This document shows, one piece after another, positions 32,691 through 43,632 of a DNA stretch of 64,000 bases. Origin of the DNA: Zygnema cylindricum. Its lineage: Eukaryota; Streptophyta; Zygnematophyceae; Zygnematales; Zygnemataceae. Location: contig JBBHKE010001810.1 of the NCBI GenBank assembly GCA_037447655.1, forward strand, positions 1 through 64,000, in the 5' to 3' direction. Within the stretch, counting starts at the first letter, position 1. Each line of letters opens with the position of its first letter. The translations under genes and the position numbers were made by a program. The notes under the pieces were generated by a model. The model saw nothing but the letters and a program-made list of their open reading frames with translations, was not told where the DNA came from and made no database searches.

Positions 32691-35470
32691 AAAAGATTTC
32701 CTTTAAAAAGTCTCATTGGGTTCTATTTAGGTAGGACCTAGAGGGACCTGAGGATAATGATAAGAATGTAGTCAATAGTAACCAAATTGCCGCAGATCTA
32801 GGGGTGGTAAACAAAACAGGTGCGTCCGTAGACTCGGAGAAACTAGAAAGATCTGACTACGGTGGACGGAAAATTGGCCCGCCGCGGGTAGATTCAGATT
32901 AATAACGCAAGTTATCCCAATCCGTGGGCATAAACGAAGAGAAAACCTTCAATTATGACTAGAAATTTGGGAATGGCCTAACTAAAGTGCGTCAAATGAT
33001 AAGCAAATCCACACCAAATAAGCCAACACACAAAGTCCGAAGCAAAACCCGATGGTCAGATCTAGCACGATGCCGAAATACCAAAACCTCTATTTTGCAA
33101 ACAATAGGGCATGGCCAAAGAGTTAGATCTATAAAGCAAGCAGGGAGCTATCTATGCACCTTTCGGTGCAGATCTACAACACCATAGACAAAAAGTGCCT
33201 ATACAGTGCCACCAACGACAAGATCTAGGAAGAAATTCCACTTTCGGTAGTCACAGGAAAACCTCAAGGCCACTCGCGACCAGATAGCATACAAGAAAAG
33301 CAGGAAAAATGCAAATGCTCAATCAGAAAGGTTTGTAATGGAACCAATCCACACCAATCCTCTACACGAGTGTCCAAACTATGATGTGATGCGCTTGCTC
33401 CCGCAAGGCATCGAAATACTTACAAACACTTGTAATACTCTGGTGAGTACTAAAGTGAACCGGACTTGTTTTCAGCAAGTCAGATTTTGCAGAGTCCTCA
33501 AGAATGGAATCCTCTCCGGTCCCGAATAATCGTGCCCAAAACCACAACTCAACACCAAAGCAATTATTATCATGCTAGGGTATGCGTATCAGCGCTATGC
33601 CACGCTATACCAAACTATAAAGCAGTGATAATTTTAGGTTATAATTGGTGCAACACTAATATATTAAATATATATTTTGTTTTTCTAGATTTTCTGAATG
33701 ATTAAATTTTGTAGAAGAAAAAAAAAAGAAAATATCAAATCCCACAAAAACCAAACATCAACTAGATAGCAAAGGAATTTGCAAAAAGGAAAAGGAAGAT
33801 ACGAAATATAGGGAAAAATTACAATAAAACACAAAAGTACGGTATACTTAGGCAACAGGTTTCCTTAACCCTAATTCCATGCTGCAAAAACCAAGAATTT
33901 GTGACCATGTAATAGTATGACGCTGAACTAGGGTTAAGAATCACAAAAAATAAACCCTAAATTTGCAAAAACCCTAAATCTGCAGCCAACACTAATTTCG
34001 CAGATTAACCCTAGTTTTGCAGATTAACCCTAAAATATGAAACCAATTTAGACCTAAATCAGCGGAACAGAAATAGAGTGGCAGCAAGATAGAAGACAAG
34101 GATTGAAAGCTAAAAAGAAGTAAACAAAAACAAAATGTTTTTTTTTTATATAAAATAAAATTTGCATTTTTGATAATTTATTTTAAAATAAAGACTTTTG
34201 AAAATGTTCTTTTGGACAAGAATGCTAAGCCAAGAGGTAGCCACTATGCTCTCTGGTCTTTATCACATTCTTTACAAGAGTTATCTTGTTGTGACAGTAA
34301 AGCAAGAAATATTCAAACCGAAACAAGGAAAAATCCAAATTCGACCAAAAATACACTCTTTCACAATCAACCGAAACACAAGCAAGACACTTACACACAA
34401 CCAAACTATTAAGTTGCCCGAGGAAGGCACAAAAATGTCCAGATGTATTCCCCCATGATCTCCAATCTAACACTTCCAACAAATGACAAATCTTGGAGGG
34501 AAACCTTCCGGAAGTGGCCTTAGGTTGTGTGGATTTGAAACATGGTCAAAAAACAAGGTGAATAGTCTTACACTATCTAGCCTCTACAACTAGCTAGCAA
34601 GGAAAAAAAACACACGTGGGAAATCGGTGAGAATGAGCAAGAGTAAACCTTAGCTGCCAAGAGAAAATTCTTGTCTAAAAGCTAAATTCTCTAAGTCTGC
34701 GAATTAGCCTAAGTAGGGACTAAGCTACGCCTAGAGCCAAACAAGCCTAAGTCTAGCCTACTTTAGATGAACGAAACTACTTAAGATGTTGGCCAATAGG
34801 GGGCCAACATCGTCTGCCGTACGCCCAACAAAATCCACCGTCCAAGGGTAAAAACCCTCCCTAACTACATGTATGCACGAACCTACATAGGTTCGCTAAT
34901 GAATGAAGGGCATCGAAGCGTCGATAGTACTCTCGGAAATCGCGCTTCATCGCCAAACGATACTTCGCGTCCCTACTCCAAAATCTTATACCTACGCACC
35001 AAACGAAATTAGTACCATTCAATTAAATGTGTAAATAAATGTACCGTAATAAAACCGCACGTGCAAACGAAAATCACGCATGCATGCCAAAATCGTGCGT
35101 TCGTGCATAATATCGTGTGTGTATAGATAATATCATGCGTGCATAATATCGCGCGTGCGTGTCAAATATCGTGCGCGCGTGCAAAGCAACCATGCATGTA
35201 TGCAGTTGACATTATGCGGCATGACAGTTGTAGTGCATGAGAGAGAAGCGGGAAAACCATATATCATACTCTGCAAAGTCGTGCTCAAATACATATAAAC
35301 AAACGAAAATGAATATGGAAGGACAAAAATTATTTACACCATGAGAAGGAATAAATTTAAATATGACAGAAGCAAAAAGGGAATGTTGCCCTAAAGTGAG
35401 ATGGGCCCAATAATTCCCCCCCCCTAACTCCTTAGCCTGTAAAGGAGTTGGCTAATACAACCGGAATTCT
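32691..35470 (-). repeat. Family-D leader/LTR-like region, copy 1
   Basis: Long non-coding region upstream of gag, repeated at 43151-45780. Landmarks are a tggcatagcgctgatac segment (about 33590), an interspersed 'aaccctaaatctgcag' block (33940-34060) and a hairpin TGTTGGCC-aataggg-GGCCAACA (34788-34811). The LTR boundaries cannot be fixed because only one end exists. 34991-35470 has no counterpart in copy 2, which is interrupted there. Confidence 0.5.
35080..35200. repeat. Imperfect ~20-bp tandem repeat
   Basis: About six units of the type aatatcgtgcgtgcat, differing in detail (aaaatcgtgcgttcgtgcat, ataatatcatgcgtgcat, aatatcgcgcgtgcgtg, caaatatcgtgcgcgcgtg). Confidence 0.7.
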
Positions 35471-35535
35471 GGGACTATTGTTCCACAACCACCGGTGTAG
35501 GCGGAGGAGCAACAGTAGTAGTAGAAGTTGACATG
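35471..35535 (-). pseudogene. Copia-3b gag N-terminus (truncated element)
   Basis: The minus strand from 35535 begins a gag start MSTSTTTVAPPP-TPVVVE, nearly the same as copia-3 gag at 39670. The element stops after about 20 codons. Since an LTR follows on its upstream side, this is the remnant of a second element sharing an LTR with copia-3. Confidence 0.65.
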
Positions 35536-35647
35536 ATACACTCCCAGAAGCTATCAAAAATCCTACAAAACAAAACAAGTGTTTTCAGATGCTCACAAAA
35601 TCTGATGCACAAGTCACAAATTCACAAAAATCTATCATAATATAAAG

Positions 35648-36412
35648 TATTACAAACACTAAAACTACAAAATTTTCAGCACAATTAACCCAACAAAACT
35701 CAAGATATAATACTCACAAGTTTCCCTAAAATTGTTTACAATTTTACTACTTGGAAGTTTGAATACAATAATATTCTAAGTCCTAAGTCTATATACTCTG
35801 AGTGAGTATCTTGTCCTATTACAATGAGGTACCTAAAATAGTAGTATTGTACCTACAACACCAGTGTACCTAAGAGGTATGTCCAAAACCGAATTACACC
35901 AACAACTAAACATTCTTTAATCACACTAAAATCTAATCTACCAATACTACAAAAATATATTAAAATTGAAGCCGTACAAGTATTCGCCGCTTGCTGAGCC
36001 ATCAATGTCCGGATGCGTCCATCCGGCTGTTGCAAAACACCTACCAGCTTAGTCACTTGTGGCCCCTCTATGAATCTCGTACGTTGACTTAAATCATATC
36101 AACCGCGGCTACATTGTCCCGTACAAGACCATTTCCAAAATAGCCGCTCTACTCTTTGTTCGTTAGATCATCCAATCTCATCCATTTGGCATGTGACACG
36201 TGTAACTATTCATCTGTGATTTTTCACATTTTCTACACGTTTAAGTGGTGTCGACGCGAGTCCCTATAAAGTACACTGCACTCTCTTGTACTTCTGCTAC
36301 AGTCACACTATTAGAGGTAAGTATTAAATGACATGATGCAAAATATATTCTAAGTCCTAAACTTCCTCTCACACTCCTATTTGCTGAGACTTAAAGATTT
36401 CCAAAAACAACA
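35648..36412 (-). repeat. Copia-3 3' LTR (also 5' LTR of copia-3b)
   Basis: The minus strand begins TGTTGTTTTTGGAAATC after the polypurine tract GCTATAAGGGGG (36413-36424). It ends near TTTGTAATA at 35648. It is about 765 bp and pairs with 39779-40579. The leader 35536-35647 and a gag start follow on the low side, so it faces two elements. Confidence 0.7.
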
Positions 36413-36481
36413 CCCCCTTATAGCTTTAGATTCAGCTAATTACTTAGTCCCACTGCATCACTACAGGGCTTTTAAAGGGTG

Positions 36482-36941
36482 TCAACAATTATTTTTGCAT
36501 TCCGAAAAATAACATAATTTGATCACTCTGGAAAACACTTTTTCTCTCATAAAGTGTAATCTAACATCCATGCGCTTACTCTTGAAGTGGTGACTTGGGT
36601 TAAAGGCAATGGCAATGGAATCCTGGTTATCACACCAGATCACCTGAGGACCACCTATATGTATCCTAATTCTTCCAATACGGACTTCACCCATAAGAGT
36701 TTTTTGAGAGCACCACCTACATGTATCATAATTCTTCCAATACGAACTTCACCCATAAGAGTTTTTTGAGAGCAGAACTTGCCGCCATGTATTCTGACTC
36801 CATTGTACACAGTGTCGTTACCTTCTCAAGCTTGCTGCTCCAACAGCAAGTCCCGTTCCCAATTTGTAGAATAAATCCAGTAATAGATTTTCGGCTTGGC
36901 ATGTCGTCGTAGCTTGCATCACTCCATGTTTGTAGCTTCAC
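36482..36941 (-). pseudogene. Copia-3 RNase H with internal duplication
   Basis: Two frames (36726-36941 and 36482-36694) give WSDASYDDMPSRKSITGFI, MESEYMAASSALKKLLWVKF, then VIWCDNQDSIAIAFNPSHHF and KRMDVRLHFMREK. A 67-bp direct duplication at about 36651-36775 (atgtatc-taattcttccaatacg...aagagttttttgagagca) splits the domain and shifts the frame. Confidence 0.8.
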
Positions 36942-37900
36942 TTTTTCTCCCCCTAATGTGAGTTTGAAACCTTAGTTCCTGCCATAAATCTCAAGACTCT
37001 TTGCTGCATCACGGTCACATTTTTTCAGATTTTCTAGACTTATACTCAGTACCCCAACTGCTGCAGCAATGTCAAAACGGGTACAATTCTTGAAATATAT
37101 TAAGCTTCCCACTATCGTCTAAAAGGTATCACTCTCATAGGATCATCCTCCCCTAACTCTAGATATTTAGTAACAATGACTCCCAGTTGAGTTTCATCAC
37201 CCTCTAATTTCTGCATAAACTCTATTGGAGTTACACACCCTTTTACCCTCCCTTATTTCATACTCATCTAACATGTTTCCGATAACCTTTTTTTGAGTTA
37301 GTTTTACTAATCTATTGTTTCTATCCCTCTTTACCTGAATGCCTGGAATGTATTTCGCCTAACCGATATCTTTCATCTCAAACCTTGAATTTAAAGTTGC
37401 TTCAATTTTGTTAATTTTAGCCATTGATTTGCTAATTAGTAACAAATCCACTACATACACTGCTATGTAAACTGTCCCATCCTCACCTTTTAGAACGTAA
37501 ACAGAGTGATCAAAACTTATCCTTTTAAATCCTACGCTAGGTAGAAATTCATCCAGCTTCAAATCCCGTTGTCTAGAGGCCTCTTTTAGGCCATACAAAG
37601 ATTTTAGTAGTTTGCACACTTCTAGTTCTCTATGCAAATAGGTCGTTTTTACGTCCATTTGATATATTTTTACATCCTATATAAAAGCTAGAGATAGTAA
37701 AATCCTAACTGTAGGAAATCTTACAACTAGAGAAAATGTTTATTCAAAATCGATTTCTTTTTCTTGATTATACCTTTTTTCCAGAAGTTTAGCCTTATAT
37801 CGTTCAATTGTATTATTAGGGTTTAACTTCAATTTAAATACCCATTTGCTGCCGATTGCTTTTCAGTCCGGAGGGAGATCCATGAGCTCACATGTTTCAG
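36942..37900 (-). pseudogene. Copia-3 reverse transcriptase
   Basis: The frame 37359-37658 has MDVKTTYLHRELE, KSLYGLKEASRQRDLKLDEF, FDHSVYV and the catalytic region AVYVVDLLLISKS. The usual YVDD reads YVVD, so a catalytic Asp is lost. Upstream (37680-37900) lie KWVFKLKLNPNNTIERYKA and ELMDLPPD with stops. Downstream (36960-37360) are NMLDEYEI-type residues with frameshifts. Confidence 0.8.
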
Positions 37901-38232
37901 CTTCAATGATCGAATTCATTTCATCATTTGCTAGATAGATCCACTGATTCCCCTCCGGTGATGAGAAGGCATTCCGGATGGTCAGAGGCTCCCTTGAGGC
38001 TGCCGAGCAGGCAAAGTGAGAGCTTGCTTTCAGGCGGCTACTGGATCTCTCTCCCCCTCGGAAATTATGAGGCTAAGATCGTCGGATCCTTTGCGTTTAT
38101 TGGTTTTTCGCTGATTCTGATCTGACTGATTTGCAGTTTCTGACTGCTAATGACAGGGCTAGAACTGAAGTGTTTAACGATCTTGATGAACCTCAAAAGA
38201 CCGCTCGACACCAGGAGGAACCTACACCTGTG
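37901..38232 (-). pseudogene. Copia-3 integrase-RT linker
   Basis: Divergent, serine/proline-rich linker region in the expected place, with no recognisable domain. The 65-codon plus ORF at 37928-38125 is unlikely to be real. Confidence 0.4.
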
Positions 38233-38890
38233 TTACAATGGGTTGATTGTAGTCCAAAATGATATATTGTGCACTGTATGATGTTTCTGTACATTTGTCA
38301 TTGTGAATAAATCTACCGAATCAAGTTCATCTTTCACAATGATGTTTCGAGCCACAACTATCTTTTGTGTTTCAAGAACAAAGACTCTATACCCTTTTGA
38401 GTGATCAACATATCCTAGCAGAATTCCTGTAACCCTTTTGGATCTGTTTTCCATCTATCTTGTGATGTATCTAAAATAAAGCATTTACTACCAAAGACTT
38501 TAAAATAACTAACATCCGGTTTCATGCCAGTCTTGACTTCATAAGGCGTAGTCTTTACCGATCTTGACCAAATTCTATTCTTAATATTTACTGCACAATT
38601 TAAGGCCACATTCCAGAATTTTGGATCCACATTCTTATCTGCAAGCATTCAACTAGAGCTCTCCGTGAGTGTTCTATTTAATCTTTTTGATACTTTATTC
38701 TGTACTCTCCGTGAGTGTTCTATTTAATCTTTTTGATACTTTATTCTGTACTGGGGAATAAGGCACAATCAACTGATGAATAATAACTTCTTGTAGTAAG
38801 AAGTTCTCAAATTCCTTCGATGTATATTCCCCACCGTTGTCTGACTTGAGTTCCGGAATTGGTAGATTATGTAGATTCTCCACCCAAGCT
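38233..38890 (-). pseudogene. Copia-3 integrase, N-terminally deleted
   Basis: Frames at 38695-38883, 38415-38648 and 38233-38454 give IPELKSDNGGEYTSKEFENF (second catalytic Asp), VPYSPVQNKVSKRLNRTLTE, LADKNVDPKFWNVALNCAV and GILLGYVDHSKGYRVF. The residue matching the catalytic Glu of QNGVAER is Lys. The first-Asp segment and zinc domain are missing. A ~46-bp duplication at about 38661-38752 repeats the NRTLTE coding region. Confidence 0.75.
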
Positions 38891-39677
38891 TTATAGTGTA
38901 TGAAGTGTTTGAAGTGTCTATTTCCTCCCTGATTAAATTGTTTAAACTGATTCTGATTCTGATTAAACTATTTTTTGTGTGGATTAAACTGATTTCTTTG
39001 TTGATTAAGTTGACACTTCCTCTCAAAGTCTATATTTAAAGCCTCTACTTGTTCAGCACTGAGAATTTTAGATGTAGCTTCTTCATCTAGTAAAATATTA
39101 ATCGCTAAGTGAAAGTCCAGCTAGCCCTATCTTTTTGTTTGTGCGTGTAAGATGCTACTTTCATATTATTAGGGAGACCTCTCATAAGCAATGTGGCCTG
39201 TTGAAATTGAGGGAACGTGCCACCTACACAAGCATGGGCATCGATAAGAATGCGAAACTTGTTATCATACTCAGCCATTGAGCCGCCAGTGTACTTATAG
39301 TCCCAATTTTTTCCATCGAAGAGAAGTTCCTCCTTGACATTAGCCTTTTCATAATCATTTTTAAGAGATTTCCAGATGTCAATCGCCTTTTTCATCCTGA
39401 TCCGAGACATAAACAAGTCCTCAAATATACTGAATTTTAAAATAGATCGAGCATGTGAATTTTTCATGAACCAAGATGGATCTGAATCATCCAGGGAACG
39501 ATTTAGAATACCCAAAAGATTAACATTCTCGAAGTGAGTCTCCACCATATTCGCCCAGTAAACGTATTTTCTCCCAAGAAGATAAGAATTCTTGATGAGC
39601 GGCCCATAACTTGTTGTTCCACAACCAATGGTGCAGGCGGAGGAGCAACAGTAGTAGTAGAAGTAGACATGATACAC
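38891..39677 (-). pseudogene. Copia-3 gag, joined to integrase by a deletion
   Basis: The frame 39105-39677 carries the UBN2-type gag of Ty1/copia: FLGENTFTGRIWWRL in the neighbouring frame, then SLDDSDPSWFMKNSHARSIL, KKAIDIWKSLKNDYEKANVK and LLFDGKNWDYKYTGGSMAEY, then LLMRGLPNNM. The C-terminal Gln/Asn-rich part (38930-39040) leads directly into integrase core sequence. The zinc knuckle, the protease and the integrase N-terminus are absent: an internal deletion near 38890-38930. The gag start is at about 39670. Confidence 0.75.
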
Positions 39678-39778
39678 TCTCTGAAGCTATGAAGAATCCT
39701 ACAAAACAACTGTTTTCAAATGCTAACAAAATCTGATGCACAAGTCACAACTTGACAAAACTCTATCACAATATAGAG
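39671..39778 (-). other. Copia-3 leader
   Basis: Short leader between gag and the 5' LTR. The sequence next to the LTR (CTCTATATTGTGATAGAG on the minus strand) marks the primer-binding position, but I cannot assign a tRNA. Confidence 0.45.
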
Positions 39779-40579
39779 TGTTACAAACAATGACAACTAC
39801 CAAAGTTTTAGCAAATTTGACCCAACAAAAACCAAGATAAAATACTTAGAAGTTTCCCAAAAACTATTTGCAGTTGTACTACTTGGAAGTCTAGATACAA
39901 TAATATTCTAAGTCCAAAGTCTATATACTCTGAGTGAGTATCTTGTCCTATCAAGAGGTGGTACCTAAAATAGTAGTACTGCACCCACAACACAAGTGTA
40001 CCTAAGAGGTACGTCCAAAACCGAATTACACCAACAACTAAACATTGTTTAATCACACTAAAATCTAATTTACGAACATTACACAAATATATTCAAATAG
40101 TAGCTGTACAAGTATTCGCCTCTTGCTGAGTCATCAATGTCCGGATACGTTCATCTGGTTGTTGCAAAACACATGCCAACTTAGTCACTTGTGGTCCCCC
40201 TATCAATCTCGTTCGTCGACTTAAATCATATCAACCGTGGCTGCGTTGTCTCGTACAAGACCATTTCCCAAATAACCGCTCTACTCCTTGTCCGTTAGAT
40301 CATGCGATCTCATCCGTTCGACATGTGACACGTGGAACTATTCATCTGTGACTTTTCACATTTTCTACACGTCTATATGGTGTCGAGGCGTGTCACATTT
40401 CCTACACGTCTATATGGTGTCAAGGCGTGTCTTTGTAAAGTACACAACTCTCTTGCACTTCTGGTAATGTCACACTATTAGAGGTAAGTATTAAAAGACA
40501 TGAAACAAAAGATATTCTAATTTCTACACTTCCTCTCACACTCCTATTCGGTGAGACTTAAAGCTTTCCAAAAACAACA
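39779..40579 (-). repeat. Copia-3 5' LTR
   Basis: The minus strand begins TGTTGTTTTTGGAAAGC and ends TTTGTAACA. It is 801 bp against about 765 bp for the 3' LTR. Part of the excess is a direct repeat of ctacacgtctatatggtgtc-aggcgtgtc at about 40366-40435. The two LTRs differ at many sites, so the insertion is old. Confidence 0.75.
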
Positions 40580-41143
40580 AGGATAGTTACGGCGGCAACA
40601 ATGGTGAGCCGCATTAAAAGAGAATGGTGGAGCGAGGCACTCCATGTGGAACCACTGATCACCACCCGTACATGAATACACCCTCTGCAAACTTAAAATC
40701 TGCAATCTCGTTATTATTATTGTCACCACCCGTACATGTATACACCCTTTGCAAACTTAAAATCTGCAATCTCGTTATTATTATTATAAGCCACAAATTC
40801 AATGTGTGGAGAGAGATTGGGGTCGAAAGTATCTAAGAGTTGACGCGAGTCAAGGAGAAGACCATGCTAACTCAAAATTTGTGGCGATGATGGGTTGTCT
40901 GGTAGGAGCTTTTCAGCGAAAAAAATGTCGCAATTGCCTTCCCTAACGTCGATAGTGAAAATGCAAGAAGAGCGGAAGCTAAATGTGCCATAGTGGGCAA
41001 CAGTTTGCGGGCAGAGACAAGTGGAAGGCAAATTTTATGTCCTGAAAAGTTAGAGCGATGGTGGAGAAGGTTTGATCATGCATATCTATTCATTCACTGA
41101 ATCAGAAGATAAGATCTTGTCCCACTAAGCATTTGTAATCGTT
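40580..41143. other. Spacer with ~63-bp tandem duplication
   Basis: A unit starting tcaccacccgtacatg and ending ctcgttattattatt occurs twice (about 40660-40722 and 40723-40787). The minus frame near 40620-40690 (WFHMECLAPP) faintly recalls a PHD finger but lacks its Cys pattern. No gene claimed. 41080-41143 may be the degraded 3' flank of family-D copy 2. Confidence 0.5.
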
Positions 41144-41419
41144 TCATTTTGTGACCAATGCCTGGACTGAAATTTCAACGGACTCACTTTCGGACTCACT
41201 TTCGGTTCCGTTTTGAAACCAAAAGACGAGCGGGTCTTTGGTGATTCTTAGCACCGGCTCCCTGGTACGAGTTGAAGTGACAAGCCGAGTAGCCATGACT
41301 TGGAGCTTGTCTGCGGTCAGACCAAGCTTCAACGCAAATCCAGATCCGAGGATCACGCGTTTAGCTCCGGTGTCCATGAGAGGGAGAAAATGAGCAACAC
41401 CATTAACGGAGAAGGACAT
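41144..41419 (-). pseudogene. Family-D aspartic protease
   Basis: The 91-codon frame starts SFSVNGVAHFLPLMDTGAKR, with the retropepsin DTGA active site, then VILGSGFALKLGL and a Ser/Glu repeat (ESESESESVE). It follows the gag zinc knuckles on the same strand, the order of retrotransposon gag-pro. The reading frame ends at 41144, and no RT or integrase follows. Confidence 0.7.
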
Positions 41420-43150
41420 TTAAGAGTTGTCTAGTAAACTGATATGTGGGTCGAGGTTACTGCGCTCATCCGCGGAAACCGGATGAATAACCGAAAGACT
41501 ACGGTTTAGCTACAACGCTTTCAAAGCGGTAGCTACCGCGACTTCGTTAACTAGAGGAGAGGCTTTGGGAACCTCATAAACAAGTGGAGAGGCTTTAACG
41601 TCATCCATTATATATGAAAGGATGTTGAGCCGTTCTTTGACTCGATGCACATCTTGTATGGTGTTATCAAGAATGGTGAGAGCTTCAGCCACAATGAAGG
41701 AAGCCGTGTATGGTAGATGAAAGAGAGATTATTTCTCGAACGACAGTGGAATTCGAGAATTTTGTAAATTACCGTCTCGATTTTGATCAAGCGAGCCCTT
41801 ATCAAAAGTAGTTGCCCGTTGTAGGACGGTAGAATCCCGGAGGATTCGGCTGGCCAACGATGGCATGTGGACAATTGTCTTTGCCATCCCCGTGAATTGG
41901 GGTTTCATTTCGGCCATGAATCACGCAAATTACTCCTTCATCATGACGGCCATCATGACTTGCAACTCGACCTTTTCCCTCTCTCGTCGAAAGATCTTAG
42001 GCGGAGTTGCCTCTTTCTCGGTCTCCGTAGAAGATGTGACCAGATTTGCCGAACGGGCAAGAATTCCCCCGTTCTTAATTTGATTCTGATACGAGAAATT
42101 GGGGTCTTTGACATGGCAACGGTGGACATAATGTCCCTTCTATTGGCAATGGGTGCACGTGGCCGACTTATCTGGGCACATGATGGCATCGTGCCCCGTG
42201 TTTCCATATCGAAAACATAATTTGTCTCCGGTATTAATGGGCGGGTTTCCCATGGCTGGCGTCTTTGGAAGCCTACTGTTGGGCCATGGGCTGCTTAGTG
42301 GAGAAAGTGGGGAAGCGACTTCCGAACGATCATGAGCTTCCCACCAACATGATTGCATCTCATATTCAACCGCATATTGACCAGCTTGATCAAAGGTGAA
42401 TTTCAGTCCGTAAGTTTGAGTGAGTTGACTTTGTATAAAACGTTTCGAGTGATCTGGAAACCGCCCAACAAATTTTTGAACAGCTTTCGTATCGGACATT
42501 AGGTCCAGTAAATCTCATTGTAAATTCTCCATGCGAGCACAAAAAACGAGAGAGGTTTCACCTGGTTTACGTTTGAAATTCATCAATTCCTTCACTTGAT
42601 ATGGGTTTTGCATCTGGTAATCTGCTTCTAAGATATCGAACATGATAGAAAGTGGATCGTGCAACGGAGTTCTTATCCATGTTCCTGCTGCTACGGCATA
42701 TTGCCGAGGAATTCTAGAACAGCGGGATAAAGGAAATTACCCTGGGCATCTAGGAATTTTGGAAAAGCAGTATGGTATAGGATATCCACTTGTCCTATGA
42801 CCTCTGGTTTACCAGCAAAAAGAGGGGAAAATTTTGTCATTGCGAGTATACCATAATTCTTTCGGGAATATAATATAAGGGTCGAACCTTTGAGGTACTG
42901 ACCAAGAAGAGAAAATGCTACACGAAGATCAAATCGATCTTGATAGCGAAATGCCAAATCACGCATTTTGGTATCCTATAGCAAACGGAAATGGGATAAA
43001 GACATGGTATAATTCATTCGTGAAAAGAAAAAATTCCATCCTCCCCATGCCCCCCCTTTGAAGAGAAAGCCATGTCGTCAAAGGAAGAATGCACCGGTTG
43101 TTTAAATTTGGACTGACCAAAAACTGAAATGTGAGACGATGGGAAAAGAT
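41420..43150 (-). pseudogene. Family-D gag, copy 2
   Basis: Frames at 42691-42966, 42140-42499, 41953-42207, 41729-41917 and 41510-41692 are successive pieces of one gag. They show RDLAFRYQDRFDLRVAFSLL, then KFVGRFPDHSKRFIQSQL, then a knuckle LCFRYGNTGHDAIMC (second Cys replaced by Tyr), then CTHC followed by a stop and GHYVHRC. The N-terminus is probably near 43140 (a FGQSKFKQPVHSS segment). Stops and shifts separate the pieces. Similarity to 31438-32690 is high and in the same order. Confidence 0.65.
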
Positions 43151-43544
43151 TTCCTCTAAAAAGTCTTATTCAGTTCTTTCTAGGTATGACTTAGAGGAAA
43201 CTGAGGAAAATGATGAGAATGTGGTCAATACTAACCGAACTGACGCAGATCTAAGGGTCCTAAACAAAACTGGTGCGTCCATAGACTCGGAGAAACTAGA
43301 AAGATCTGACTACGTGGACGGAAAATTGTCCCGCAACGGGTAGATCCTGATTGATAATGTAAGTTATCCCAATCCGTGGGTATAAACGAAGAGAAAACCT
43401 TCGATTATGATTAGAAATTTAAGAATGGCCTAACCGAGGTGCGTCAAATGATAGGCCAATCCACACAAAACAAGTCAACACAAAAAGTCCCTAGCAAGAC
43501 CTGAAGGGTAGATCTAGCACGAAGCGGAAATACCAAAACCTCTA

Positions 43545-43632
43545 CCTTGCAAACAATGGGGTAAGGCCGAAAGGCCCGATATATAAAACAAGCAATGGGG
43601 CAAGGCCGAAAGGCCCGATATATAAAACAAGC
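43545..43632. repeat. 42-bp direct duplication carrying a TATA-like motif
   Basis: caatggggyaaggccgaaaggcccgatatataaaacaagca occurs twice in tandem. Copy 1 of family D (about 33105-33150) has a single, diverged version. Confidence 0.75.

Noticed and set aside
33940-34060. ccctaaa words resembling plant telomere repeats
   Set aside because: They are interspersed with 'tctgcag' and not in a regular array, and they recur in the family-D copy at 44380-44570 as part of the element.
35080-35200. Centromeric-type satellite
   Set aside because: Only about six imperfect 20-bp units, confined to a transposon leader.
40544-40729. PHD-finger-like WFHMECLAPP
   Set aside because: The required Cys/His spacing is absent and the segment overlaps an LTR edge and a tandem duplication.
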